Assembly (NCBI GenBank): GCA_035772735.1
Contig: JASDFA010000006.1
Coordinates: 14,551,501 to 14,615,500 of the forward strand
DNA from: Datura wrightii
Lineage: Eukaryota; Streptophyta; Magnoliopsida; Solanales; Solanaceae
Length of the DNA: 64,000 nt
Direction of reading: 5' to 3'
Numbering within the stretch: position 1 is the first letter of the stretch; each line of letters opens with the position of its first letter. Position numbers and translations under genes: made by a program. The notes below the pieces were generated by a model. That model made no database searches. It worked only from the letters and a program-made list of their open reading frames with translations, and was not told the DNA's origin. Of the stretch, positions 32,520-44,204 are shown piece after piece.

Positions 32520-32732
32520 GTCACTCCTAGCGCTCTGAATTCTTTTAAGCTTCTTTCCTTCCGCGCTCCGTCCTCAACCTGCCCCCGCTCTATCCCGCCT
32601 GTCGCACACGCCGTCTGGTGCCGCCTGTCGCGCCTCCATCGCCTAACCTAACGATACCCCGCCCCGAATATCTTTTTTGCAAAAAAATATTGTAAAAAAG
32701 CGACATAATTAAGCGGAGTTCCGGCAAAAGAA

Positions 32733-32851
32733 GGGATGCAACACGAGGACTTCCCAGGGGGTCACCCATCTTAGTACTACTCTCGCCCTAGCACGCTTAA
32801 CTTCGGAATTTTGATGGGATCCGATGCGTTAGTGCTGGTATGATCGCATCC
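32733..32851 (-). rRNA. 5S rRNA gene, A6 copy 5
   Basis: 119 nt. Changes are nt 28 C->T, 41 G->A, 44 C->T, 63 T->A (A box) and 81 G->A (C box). Confidence 0.92.
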
Positions 32852-33064
32852 GTCATTCCTAGCGCTCTGAATTCTTTTAAGCTTCTTTCCTTCCGCGCTC
32901 CGTCCTCAACCTGCCCTCGCTCTATCCCGCCTGTCGCACACGCCGTCTGGTGCCGCCTGTCGCGCCTCTATCGCCTAACCCAACGATACCCCGCCCCGAA
33001 TATCTTTTTTACAAAAAAATATTATAAAAAAGCGACATAATTAAGCGGAGTTCCGGCAAAAGAA

Positions 33065-33183
33065 AGGATGCAACACGAGGACTTCCCAGGGGGTCACCCA
33101 TCTTACTACTAGTCTCGCCCAAGCACGCTTAACTTCGGAGTTCTGATGGGATCCGGTGCGTTAGTGCTGGTATGATCGCATCC
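33065..33183 (-). rRNA. 5S rRNA gene, A6 copy 6
   Basis: 119 nt. Changes are nt 72 G->C (IE), 78 C->G, 81 G->A (C box) and 119 C->T. Confidence 0.92.
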
Positions 33184-33396
33184 GTCACTCCTAGCGCTCT
33201 GAATTCTTTTAAGCTTCTTTCCTTCCGTGCTCCGTCCTCAACCTGCCCCCGCTCTATCCCGCCTGTCGCACACGCCGTCTGTTGCCGCCTGTCGCGCCTC
33301 CATCGCCTAACCTAACGACACCCCGCCCCGAATATCTTTTTTGCAAAAAAATATTGTAAAAAAGCGACATAATTAAGCGGAGTTCCGGCAAAAGAA

Positions 33397-33437
33397 TGGA
33401 TGCAACACGAGGACTTCCCAGGGGGTCACCCATCCTA
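33397..33437 (-). pseudogene. 5S rRNA 3' fragment (nt 79-119), end of A6
   Basis: Breaks at ATCCTA (33432-33437) with the nt 119 C->A mark. Confidence 0.95.
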
Positions 33438-35873
33438 ACATACACCGAAAATAGAGAAAATCGTAAATTGTCATTTGTTCGAAAAATAGTAATGCCGATC
33501 AAACGAAATGACAGGGCGCCCGTCACCAGGCCCCGCAGGCTGCGCACAACCAAAATTTGGGGCCAAACGGAGACGGTCGATCAAATCTCCAGAAATCCGT
33601 GTGCTAATATAATACCGAAAATCGAGAAAATCGTAAAGTCTCATTTATGCGAAAAATAGTGATGCCGATCAAACGAAATGATAGCGCGCCTGTCACCAGG
33701 CCCCGCGGGCTGCGCACAGCCAAAATTTGGGGCCAAATGGAGGCGGTCGATTAAATCTCCAGAAATCCGTGGGCTAACATATACCGAAAATTGCAAAAAT
33801 CGTAAATTCTCATTTATGCAAAAAATAGTGATGCCGATCAAACGAAATGATAGGGCGCCCGTCACCAGGCCCCGCGGGCTGCGCACAGCCAAAATTTGGG
33901 GCCGAACGGGGGCGGTCGATCAAATCTCCAGAAATCCGTGTGCTAACATTCGCCGAAAACCGAGAAAATCGTAAATTGTCATTTATTCGAAAAATAGTGA
34001 TGCCAATCAAACGAAATGATAGAGCGCCCGTCACCAGGCCCCGCGGGCTGCGCACAGCCAAAATTTGGGGCCGAACGGAGGCGGTCGATCAAATATCCAG
34101 AAATCACTGGGCTAACACGCACCGAAAATCGAGAAAATCGTAAATTCTCATTTATGCGAAAAATAGTGATGCCGATCAAACGAAATGATAGCGCGCCTGT
34201 CACCAGGCCCCGCGGGCTGCACACATAAAAAATTTGGGGCCGAACGGAGCCGGTCGATCAAATCTCTAGAAATCTGTGGGCTAACATACACCGAAAATCA
34301 CGAAAATCGTAAATTCTCATTTATGCGAAAAATAGTGATGCCGATCAAACGAAATGATAGGGCGCCCGTCACCAGGCCCCGCAGGCTGCGCACAACCAAA
34401 ATTTGGGGCCGAACGGAGGCGGTCGATTGAATCTCGAAAAATCCGTGGGCTAACATACACCGAAAATTGAGAAAATCGTAAATTCTCATTTATGCAAAAA
34501 ATAGTGATGCCGATCAAACGAAATGATAGGGCGCCCGTCACCAGGCCCCGCAGGCTGCGCACAGCCAAAATTTCGGGCCAAACGGAGACGGTCGATCACA
34601 TCTCCAAAAATCCGTGGGCTAACATACACCGAAAATCGAGAAAATCGTAAATTGTCATTTGTTCGAAAAATAGTAATGTCGATCAAACGAAATGACAGGG
34701 CGCCCGTCACCAGGCCCCGCAGGCTGCGCACAGCCAAAATTTGGGGCCAAACGGAGACGGTCGATCAAATCTCCAGAAATCCGTGTGCTAACATACACCG
34801 AAAATCGAGAAAATCGTAAATTCTCATTTATGCGAAAAATAGTGATGCCGATCAAACAAAATGATAGCGCGCCTGTCACTAGGCCCCGCGGGCTGCGCAC
34901 ATCAAAAATTTGGGGCCGAACGGAGCCGGTCGATCAAATCTCTAGAAATCCGTGGGCTAACATACACCGAAAATCGCGAAAATCGTAAATTCTCATTTAT
35001 GCGAAAAATAGTGATGCCGATCAAATGAAATGATAGGGCGCCCGTCACCAGGCCCCGCAGGCTGCGCACAGCCAAAATTTGGGGCCGAACGGAGGCGGTC
35101 GATTGAATCTCGAAAAATCCGTGGGCTAACATACACCGAAAATTGAAATAATCGTAAATTCTCATTTATGCAAAAAATAGTGATGCCGATCGAACGAAAT
35201 GATAGGGCGCCCGTCACCAGGCCCCGCAGGCTGCGCACAGCCAAAATTTCGGCCAAACGGAGACGGTCGATCACATCTCCAAAAATCTGTGGGCTAACAT
35301 ACACCGAAAATCGAGAAAATCGTAAATTGTCATTTGTTCGAAAAATAGTAATGCCGATCAAATGAAATGACAGGGCGCCCATCACCAAGCCCCGCAGGCT
35401 GCGCATAGCCAAAATTTGGGGCCAAACGGACACGGTCGATCAAATCTCCAGAAATCCGTGTGCTAACATACACCGAAAATTGAGAAAATCGTAAATTCTC
35501 ATTTATGAAAAAAATAGTGATGTCGATCGAACGAAATGATAGGGCGCCCGTCACCAGGCCCCGCGGGCTGCGCACACCCAAAATTTGGGGCCAAACGGAG
35601 CCGGTCGATCAAATCTTCAGAAATCCGTGGGATAACATACACCGAAAATCGAGAAAATCATAAATTCTCATTTATGAGAAAAATAGTGATGCCGATCAAA
35701 CAAAATGATAGGGCGCCCGTCACCAGGCCCCGCGGGCTGCGCACAACCAAAATTTGGGGCCGAACGGAGGTGGTCGATCAAATCTCCAGAAATCCGTGGG
35801 CTAACATACACCGAAAATCAAGAAAATCGTAAATTCTCATTTATGCAAAAAATAGCGATGCCGATCAAACGAA
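33438..35873. repeat. 169-bp satellite block B6
   Basis: 2436 bp, about 14.4 monomers, with the same type order as B5. One monomer near 35250 lacks a G (TTTCGGCC). Confidence 0.96.
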
Positions 35874-35957
35874 ATCCTAGTACTACTCTCGCCCAAGCAC
35901 GCTTAACTTCGGAGTTCTGATGGGATCCGGTGCGTTAGTGCTGGTATGATCGCATCC
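35874..35957 (-). pseudogene. 5S rRNA 5' fragment (nt 1-84), start of A7
   Basis: Exact consensus for nt 1-84. Confidence 0.95.
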
Positions 35958-36170
35958 GTCACTCCTAGCGCTCTGAATTCTTTTAAGCTTCTTTCCTTCC
36001 GCGCTCCGTCCTCAACCTGCCCCCGCTCTATCCCGCCTGTCGCACACGCCGTCTGGTGCCGCCTGTCGCGCCTCCATCGCCTAACCTAACGACACCCCGC
36101 CCCGAATATCTTTTTTGCAAAAAAATATTGTAAAAAAGCGACATAATTAAGCGGAGTTCCGGCAAAAGAA

Positions 36171-36289
36171 GGGATGCAACACGAGGACTTCCCAGGGGGT
36201 CACCTATCCTAGTACTACTCTCGCCCAAGCACGCTTAACTTCGGAGTTCTGATGGGATCCGTTGCGTTAGTACTGGTATGATCGCATCC
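36171..36289 (-). rRNA. 5S rRNA gene, A7 copy 1
   Basis: 119 nt. Changes are nt 18 C->T, 28 C->A and 85 G->A (C box). Confidence 0.94.
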
Positions 36290-36502
36290 GTCACTCCTAG
36301 CGCTCTGAATTCTTTTAAGCTTATTTCCTTCCGCGCTCCGTCCTCAACCTGCCCCCGCTCTATCCCGCCTGTCGCACACGCCGTCTGGTGCCGCCTGTCG
36401 CGCCTCCATCGCCTAACCTAACGATACCCCGCCCCGAATATCTTTTTTGCAAAAAAATATTGTAAAAAAGCGACATAATTAAGCGGAGTTCCGGCAAAAG
36501 AA

Positions 36503-36620
36503 GGGATGCAACACGAGGACTTCCCAGGGGGTCACCCATCTTAGTACTACTCTCGCCCTAGCACGCTTAACTTCGGAGTTCTGATGGGATCCGATGCGTT
36601 AGTGTGGTATGATCGCATCC
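36503..36620 (-). rRNA. 5S rRNA gene, A7 copy 2 (118 nt)
   Basis: Nt 17 is deleted. Other changes are nt 28 C->T, 63 T->A (A box) and 81 G->A (C box). The last three are shared with 32733. Confidence 0.92.
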
Positions 36621-36833
36621 GTCATTCCTAGCGCTCTGAATTCTTTTAAGCTTCTTTCCTTTCGCGCTCCGTCCTCAACCTGCCCCCGCTCTATCCCGCC
36701 TGTCGCACACGCCGTCTGGTGGCGCCTGTCGCGCCTCCATCGCCTAACCTAACGACACCCCGCCCCGAATATCTTTTTTGCAAAAAAATATTGTAAAAAA
36801 GCGACATAACTAAGCGGAGTTCCGGCAAAAGAA

Positions 36834-36952
36834 GGGATGCAACATGAGGACTTGCCAGGGGGTCACCCATCCTAGTACTACTCTCGCCCAAGCACGCTTA
36901 ACTTCGGAGTTCTGATGGGATCCGGTGCGTTAGTGCTGGTATGATCGCATCC
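36834..36952 (-). rRNA. 5S rRNA gene, A7 copy 3
   Basis: 119 nt. Changes are nt 99 G->C and 108 G->A. The A box, IE and C box are intact. Confidence 0.95.
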
Positions 36953-37165
36953 GTCACTCCTAGCGCTCTGAATTCTTTTAAGCTTCTTTCCTTCCGCGCT
37001 CCGTCCTCAACCTGCCCCCGCTCTATCCCGCCTGTCGCACACGCCGTGTGTTGCCGCCTGTCGGGCCTCCATCGCCTAACCTAACGACACCCCGCCCCGA
37101 ATATCTTTTTTGCAAAAAAATATTGTAAAAAAGCGACATAATTAAGCGGAGTTCCGGCAAAAGAA

Positions 37166-37204
37166 TGGATGCAACACGAGGACTTCCCAGGGGGTCACCC
37201 ATCC
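37166..37204 (-). pseudogene. 5S rRNA 3' fragment, end of A7 (variant junction)
   Basis: The fragment runs to ATCC (37201-37204) and is followed by GTTATACACC instead of TAACATACACC. This is the TAAC-to-GTTA change plus one lost base. The nt 119 C->A mark is present. Confidence 0.93.
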
Positions 37205-37896
37205 GTTATACACCGAAAATAGAGAAAATCGTAAATTGTCATTTGTTCGAAAAATAGTAATGCCGATCAAACGAAATGACAGGGCGCCCGTCACCAGGCC
37301 CTGCAGGCTGCGCACAGCCAAAATTTGGGGCCAAACGGAGACGGTCGATCAAATCTCCAGAAATCCGTGTGCTAACATAATACCGAAAATCGAGAAAATC
37401 GTAAAGTCTCATTTATGCGAAAAATAGTGATGCCGATCAAACGAAATGATAGCGCGCCTGTCACCAGGCCCCGCGGGCTGCGCACAGCCAAAATTTGGGG
37501 CCAAATGGAGACGATCGATCAAATCTCCAGAAATCCGTGGGCTAACATATACCGAAAATTGCAAAAATCGTAAATTCTCATTTATGCAAAAAATAGTGAT
37601 GCCGATCAAACGAAATGATAGGGCGCCCGTCACCAGGCCCCGCGGGCTGCGCACAGCCAAAATTTGGGGCCGAACGGGGGCGGTCGATCAAATCTCCAGA
37701 AATCCGTGTGCTAACATTCGCCGAAAACCGAGAAAATCATAAATTGTCATTTATTCGAAAAATAGTGATGCCAATCAAACGAAATGATAGAGCGCCCGTC
37801 AACAGGTCCCGCGGGCTGCGCACAGCCAAAATTTGGGGCCGAACGGAGGCGGTCGATCAAATATCCAGAAATCCCTGGGCTAACACGCACTGAAAA
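37205..37896. repeat. 169-bp satellite block B7, left part
   Basis: 692 bp, about 4.1 monomers up to U. Type order is as in the left part of B4. Confidence 0.95.
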
Positions 37897-38448
37897 GTTT
37901 GAAAGTTAGCAACATAGGCGCACTATGCTAGTGTCGACAGACCGGCCGACATCGGATGTCACATGCTAACCTATGTCGAGACCCAACGCCCATCGATGAA
38001 TGCCCAACGATAGAAAATTTAAACTAGAACACCTATGCTTATGCTTATGATATAAATAAAATCCTAGAGATTAGTGGTGGTAGTGCTGGCCTACCATGGT
38101 CGCTTGCCATGGTGGTGTCGGTTGTGGTGGGTCGTTAGGACCAGTTTTTAAATTAAAATTGTCAACCATATTGGGAAATATGTTGAAATGAGTGCGATAG
38201 AGGCGTATTTTAGAAAAATGGCTCGGCCAAACCGCCTTTCGGCAGTTTTTCGAGATAGATCTCAAAAAAATACACAAAATGAAAAAACAATCGCGTAAAA
38301 CGGATAATCCAGCCCAAAGTTATGATCATTTATATAATATGCCTCTAATAAACTATTTTTCCGTCCATTATATTACAGTTTTAACAACATTATGTAAGAT
38401 CTCATCAAAAGACTTGCATCTCGGCAGTTCTTATTTTGTTAATAAAGA
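37897..38448. other. U1 segment of island U, copy b
   Basis: 552 bp, nearly identical to copy a. One A-run difference near 38280 extends an open frame through to the satellite piece, but this is not evidence of coding. Confidence 0.8.
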
Positions 38449-38530
38449 GCTAACACACACCAAAAATCGCGAAAATCGTAAATTCTCATTTATGCAAAAA
38501 ATAGTGATGCCGATCAAACGAAATGATAGG
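38449..38530. repeat. 82-bp satellite piece inside island U, copy b
   Basis: Same boundaries as in copy a. Confidence 0.93.
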
Positions 38531-38845
38531 ACTATCTAAATTCTGATTTTTTATTCTGATCTCTTTCTGTACTATACTGATTCTTTAGTGATTACCGTAA
38601 TGAATTGATTTAAAATCGAAGTGGGGCTTATATATAATAGAAACAATAAATCGCATTCAGGGAATGCGACTTATAAGTCGCATTTCAGGAATGCGATTTA
38701 TAAGTCGCATTTTGCCTTGCGACGCGCCGACTTGCCGCTTGTCCGATCTTTTCCCGTGCCTTTTTCAAGCATGTATGTATTTCAAATACTCTTAACCAAC
38801 ACGTGAATAGGCCATCTATAAACTAGAAATTTACGGGGTGTAACA
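38531..38845 (-). mobile_element. U2: partial LTR-like segment, copy b
   Basis: 315 bp. It has the same TGTTACACCCC terminus at 38845 and TATA at 38637-38624 on the minus strand, but one fewer 27-bp unit than copy a, which accounts for the length difference. Confidence 0.6.
38651..38712. repeat. 27-bp palindromic minisatellite in U2, copy b
   Basis: Two units plus a partial one. The perfect 22-bp palindrome is kept at 38663-38684. Confidence 0.9.
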
Positions 38846-41560
38846 GCAGATCAAACGAAATGATAGGGCGCCCGTCAGCAGGCCCCGCAGGCTGCGCACG
38901 GCCAAACATTTGGGGAAAAACGGAGACGGTCGATCAAATCTCCAGAAATCCGTGGGCTAACTTTCACCGAAAATTGAGAAAACGGTAAATTGTCATTTAT
39001 TCAAAAAATACTGATGCCGATCAAACGAAATGATAGGGAGCCCATCACCAGGCCCCGTAGGCTGCGCACAGCCAAAATTTGGGGCCGAACGGAGACGGTC
39101 GATTGAATCTCAAAAAATCCGTGGGCTAACTTTCACCGAAAACCGAGAAAACGGTAAATTGTCATTTATTCAAAAAATAGTGATGCCGATCAAACGAAAT
39201 GATAGGGAGCCCGTCACCAGGCCCCGCAGGCTGCGCACAGCCAAAATTTGGGGCCGAACGGAGACTGTCGATCAAATCTCCAGAAATCCGTGGGCTAAAA
39301 TACACCGAAAATCGCGAAAATCATAAATTGTCATTTATTCGAAAAATAGTGATGCCGATCAAACGAAATGATAGGGCGCCCTTCACCAGGCCCCGCGGGT
39401 TGCGCACATCCAAAATTTGGGGCCGAACGGAGGCGGTCGATCAAATCTCCAGAAATCCGTGGGCTAACATATACCGAAAATTGCAAAAATCGTAAATTCT
39501 CATTTATGCAAAAAATAGTGATGCCGATCAAACGAAATGATAGGGCGCCCGTCACCAGGCCCCACGGGCTGCGCACAGCCAAAATTTGGGGCCGAACGGG
39601 GGCGGTCGATCAAATCTCCAGAAATCCGTGTGCTAACATTCGCCGAAAACCGAGAAAATCGTAAATTGTCATTTATTCGAAAAATAGTGATGCCAATCAA
39701 ACGAAATGATAGAGCGCCCGTCACCAGGCCCCGCGGGCTGCGCACAGCCAAAATTTGGGGCCGAACGGAGGTGGTCGATCAAATATCCAGAAATCACTGG
39801 GCTAACACGCACCGAAAATCGAGAAAATCGTAAATTCTCATTTATGCGAAAAATAGTGATGCCGATCAAACGAAATGATAGCGCGCCTGTCACCAGGCCC
39901 CGCGGGCTGCACACATCAAAAATTTGGGACCGAACGGAGCCGGTCGATCAAATCTCTAGAAATCTGTGGGCTAACATACACCGAAAATCACGAAAATCGT
40001 AAATTCTCATTTATGCGAAAAATAGTGATGCCGATCAAACGAAATGATAGGGCGCCCGTCACCAGGCCCCGCAGGCTGCGCACAGCCAAAATTTGGGGCC
40101 GGAGGCGGTCGATTGAATCTCGAAAAATCCGTGGGCTAACATACACCGAAAATTGAGAAAATCGTAAATTCTCATTTATGCAAAAAATAGTGATGCCGAT
40201 CAAACGAAATGATAGGGCGCCCGTCACCAGGCCCCGCAGGCTGCGCACAGCCAAAATTTCGGGCCAAACGGAGACGGTCGATCACATCTCCAAAAATCCG
40301 TGGGCTAACATACACCGAAAATCGAGAAAATCGTAAATTGTCATTTGTTCGAAAAATAGTAATGCCGATCAAACGAAATGACAGGGCGCCCGTCACCAGG
40401 CCCCGCAGGCTGCGCACAGCCAAAATTTGGGGCCAAACGGAGACGGTCGATCAAATCTCCAGAAATCTGTGTGCTAACATACACCGAAAATCGAGAAAAT
40501 CGTAAATTCTCATTTATGCGAAAAATAGTGATGCCGATCAAACAAAATGATAGCGCGCCTGTCACTAGGCCCCGCGGGCTGCGCACATCAAAAATTTGGG
40601 GCCGAACGGAGCCGGTCGATCAAATCTCTAGAAATCCGTGGGCTAACATACACCGAAAATCGCGAAAATCGTAAATTCTCATTTATGCAAAAAATAGTGA
40701 TGCCGATCAAACGAAATGATAGGGCGCCCGTCACCAGGCCCCGCAGGCTGCGCACAGCCAAAAGTTGGGGCCGAACGGAGGCGGTCGATTGAATCTCGAA
40801 AAATCTGTGGGCTAACATACACCGAAAATTGAGAAAATCGTAAATTCTCATTTATGCAAAAAATAGTGATGCCGATCGAACGAAATGATAGGGCGCCCGT
40901 CACCAGGCCCCGCAGGCTGCGCACAGCCAAAATTTCGGGCCAAACGGAGACGGTCGATCACATCTCCAAAAATCCGTGGGCTAACATACACCGAAAATCG
41001 AGAAAATCGTAAATTGTCATTTGTTCAAAAAATAGTAATGCCGATCAAATAAAATGACAGGGCGCCCGTCACCAAGCCCCGCAGGCTGTGCATAGCCAAA
41101 ATTTGGGGCCAAACGGAGACGGTCGATCAAATCTCCAGAAATCCGTGTGCTAACATACACCGAAAATTGAGAAAATCGTAAATTCTCATTTATGCAAAAA
41201 ATAGTGATACCGATCGAACGAAATGATAGGGCGCCCGTCACCAGGCCCCGCGGGCTGCGCACACCCAAAATTTGGGGCCAAACGGAGCCGGTCGATCAAA
41301 TCTTCAGAAATTCGTGGGATAACATACACCGAAAATCGAGAAAATCATAAATTCTCATTTATGAGAAAAATAGTGATGCCGATCAAACAAAATGATAGGG
41401 CGCCCGTCACCAGGCCCCGCGGGCTGCGCACAACCAAAATTTGGGGCCGAACGGAGGTGGTCGATCAAATCTCCAGAAATCCATGGGCTAACATACACCG
41501 AAAATCGAGAAAATCGTAAATTCTCATTTATGCAAAAAATAGTGATGCCGATCAAACGAA
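38846..41560. repeat. 169-bp satellite block B7, right part
   Basis: 2715 bp, about 16 monomers, co-linear with the right part of B4 at offset 14560. A five-base deletion at about 40097 removes GAAC from one core (GGGGCCGGAGGCGG). Confidence 0.95.
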
Positions 41561-41644
41561 ATCCTAGTACTACTCTCGCCCAAGCACGCTTAACTTCGGA
41601 GTTCTGATGGGATCCGGTGCGTTAGTGCTGGTATGATCGCATCC
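41561..41644 (-). pseudogene. 5S rRNA 5' fragment (nt 1-84), start of A8
   Basis: Exact consensus for nt 1-84. The upstream spacer has the extra-A GAAATTC variant also seen beside 31191. Confidence 0.95.
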
Positions 41645-41858
41645 GTCATTCCTAGCGCTCTGAAATTCTTTTAAGCTTCTTTCCTTCCGCGCTCCGTCCT
41701 CAACCTGCCCCCGCTCTATCCCGCCTGTCGCACACGCCGTCTGGTGCCGCCTGTCGCGCCTCCATCGCCTAACCTAACGACACCCCGCCCCGAATATCTT
41801 TTTTGCAAAAAAACATTGTAAAAAAGCGACATAATTAAGCGGAGTTCCGGCAAAAGAA

Positions 41859-41977
41859 GGGATGCAACACGAGGACTTCCCAAGGGGTCACCCATCCTAG
41901 TACTACTCTCGCCCAAGCACGCTTAACTTCGGATTTCTAATGGGATCCGGTGCGTTAGTGCTGGTATGATCGCATCC
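41859..41977 (-). rRNA. 5S rRNA gene, A8 copy 1
   Basis: 119 nt. Changes are nt 39 C->T, 44 C->A and 95 C->T (C box). Confidence 0.94.
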
Positions 41978-42190
41978 GTCACTCTTAGCGCTCTGAATTC
42001 TTTTAAGCTTATTTCCTTCCGCGCTCCATCCTCAACCTGCCCCCGCTCTATCCCGCCTGTCGCACACGCCGTCTGGTGCCGCCTGTCGCGCCTCCATCGC
42101 CTAACCTAACGACACCCCGCCCCGAATATCTTTTTTGCAAAGAAATATTGTAAAAAAGCGACATAATTAAGCGGAGTTCCGGCAAAAGAA

Positions 42191-42309
42191 GGGATGCAAC
42201 ACGAGGACTTCCCAAGGGGTCACCCATCCTAGTACTACTCTCGCCCAAGCACGCTTAACTTCGGAGTTCTGATGGGATCCGATGCGTTAGTGCTGGTATG
42301 ATCGCATCC
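42191..42309 (-). rRNA. 5S rRNA gene, A8 copy 2
   Basis: 119 nt. Changes are nt 28 C->T and 95 C->T. Both are shared with 48048, its partner at offset 5857. Confidence 0.94.
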
Positions 42310-42522
42310 GTCATTCCTAGCGCTCTGAATTCTTTTAAGCTTCTTTCCTTCCGCGCTCCGTCCTCAACCTGCCCCCGCTCTATCCCGCCTGTCGCACACG
42401 CCTTCTGTTGCCGCCTGTCGCGCCTCCAATACCTAACCTAACGACACCCCGCCCCGAATATCTTTTTTGCAAAAAAATATTGTATAAAAGCGACATAATT
42501 AAGCGGAGTTCCGGCAAAAGAA

Positions 42523-42563
42523 TGGATGCAACACGAGGACTTCCCAGGGGGTCACCCATCCTA
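42523..42563 (-). pseudogene. 5S rRNA 3' fragment (nt 79-119), end of A8
   Basis: Breaks at ATCCTA (42558-42563). Its spacer has the rare CCAATACCTAACC and GTATAAAAG variants found elsewhere only beside 48380. Confidence 0.95.
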
Positions 42564-43254
42564 ACATACACCGAAAATAGAGAAAATCGTAAATTGTCAT
42601 TTGTTCGAAAAATAGTAATGCCGATCAAACGAAATGACAGGGCGCCCGTCACCAGACCCCGCAGGCTGCGCACAGCCAAAATTTGGGGCCAAACGGAGAC
42701 GGTCGATCAAATCTCCAGAAATCCGTGTGCTAACATAATACCGATAATTGAGCAAATCGTAAAGTCTCATTTATGCGAAAAATAGTGATGCCGATCAAAC
42801 GAAATGATAGCGCGCCTGTCACCAGGCCCCGCGGGCTGCGCACAGCCAAAATTTGGGGCCAAATGGAGACGGTCGATCAAATCTCCAGAAATCCGTGGGC
42901 TAACATATACCGAAAATTGCAAAAATCGTAAATTCTCATTTATGCAAAAAATAGTGATGCCGATCAAACGAAATGATAGGGCGCCCGTCACCAGGCCCCG
43001 CGGGCTGCGCACAGCCAAAATTTGGGGCCGAACGGGGGCGGTCGATCAAATCTCCAGAAATCCGTGTGCTAACATTCGCCGAAAACGGAGAAAATCATAA
43101 ATTGTCATTTATTCGAAAAATAGTGATGCCAATCAAACGAAATGATAGAGCGCCCGTCACCAGGCCCCGCGGGCTGCGCACAGCCAAAATTTGGGGCTGA
43201 ACGGAGGCGGTCGATCAAATATCCAGAAATCCCTGGGCTAACACGCACTGAAAA
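42564..43254. repeat. 169-bp satellite block B8, left part
   Basis: 691 bp, about 4.1 monomers up to U, co-linear with the left part of B9 at offset 5857. Confidence 0.95.
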
Positions 43255-43807
43255 GTTTGAAAGTTAGCAACATAGGCGCACTATGCTAGTGTCGACAGAC
43301 CGGCCGACATCGGATGTAACATGCTAACCTATGTCGAGACCCAACGCTCATCGATGAATGCCCAGCGATAGAAAATTTAAACTAGAACACCTATGCTTAT
43401 GCTTATGATATAAATAAAATCCTAGAGATTAGTGGTGGTAGTGCTGGCCTACCATGGTCGCTTGCCATGGTGGTGTCGGTTGTGGTGGGTCGTTAGGACC
43501 AGTTTTTAAATTAAAATTGTCAACCATATTGGGAAATATGTTGAAATGAGTGCGATAGAGGCGTATTTTAGAAAAATGGCTCGGCCAAACCGCCTTCCGG
43601 CAGTTTGTCGAGATAGATCTCGAAAACATACACAAAATGAAAAAAAAAATCGCGTAAAACGGATAATCCAGCCCAAAGTTATGATCATTTATATAACATG
43701 CCTCTAATAAACTATTTTTCCGTCGATTATATTACAGTTTTAACAACATTATGTAAGATCTCATCAAAAGACTTGCATCTCGGCAGTTCTTATTTTGTTA
43801 ATAAAGA
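43255..43807. other. U1 segment of island U, copy c
   Basis: 553 bp, nearly identical to copy d at offset 5857, and function unknown. Confidence 0.8.
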
Positions 43808-43889
43808 GCTAACACACACCAAAAATCGCGAAAATAGTAAATTCTCATTTATGCAAAAAATAGTGATGCCGATCAAACGAAATGATAGG
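43808..43889. repeat. 82-bp satellite piece inside island U, copy c
   Basis: Carries AAAATAGTAAATT instead of AAAATCGTAAATT, shared only with copy d. Confidence 0.93.
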
Positions 43890-44204
43890 ACTATCTAAAT
43901 TCTGATTTTTTATTCTGATCTCTTTCTGTACTATACTGATTCTTTAGTGATTACCGTAATGAATTGATTTAAAACCGAAGTGGGGCTTATATATAATAGA
44001 AACAATAAATCGCATTCAGGGAATGCGATTTATAAGTCGCATTCCTGGAATACGTTTTATAAGTCGCATTTTGCCTTGCGACGCGCCGACTTGCCGCTTG
44101 TCCGATCTTTCCCCGTGCCTTTTTCTAGCATGTATGTATTTCAAATACTCTTAACCAACACGTGAATAGGCCATCTATAAAATAGAAATTTACGGGGTGT
44201 AACA
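43890..44204 (-). mobile_element. U2: partial LTR-like segment, copy c
   Basis: 315 bp with the TGTTACACCCC terminus at 44204. The 27-bp units have decayed (TTCCTGGAATACG), so no perfect palindrome remains. Confidence 0.6.
44010..44071. repeat. 27-bp minisatellite in U2, copy c (decayed)
   Basis: Two degenerate units plus a partial one, with the same mutations as copy d. Confidence 0.85.

Larger units (their letters stand above)
31108..33437 (-). repeat. 5S rDNA tandem array A6
   Basis: Six full-length 5S genes between two half-gene fragments. Several spacers carry ACGATACCCC in place of ACGACACCCC. Confidence 0.97.
35874..37204 (-). repeat. 5S rDNA tandem array A7
   Basis: Three full-length 5S genes between two half-gene fragments. 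Confidence 0.97.
41561..42563 (-). repeat. 5S rDNA tandem array A8
   Basis: The smallest array, with two full-length 5S genes between two half-gene fragments. Confidence 0.97.
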
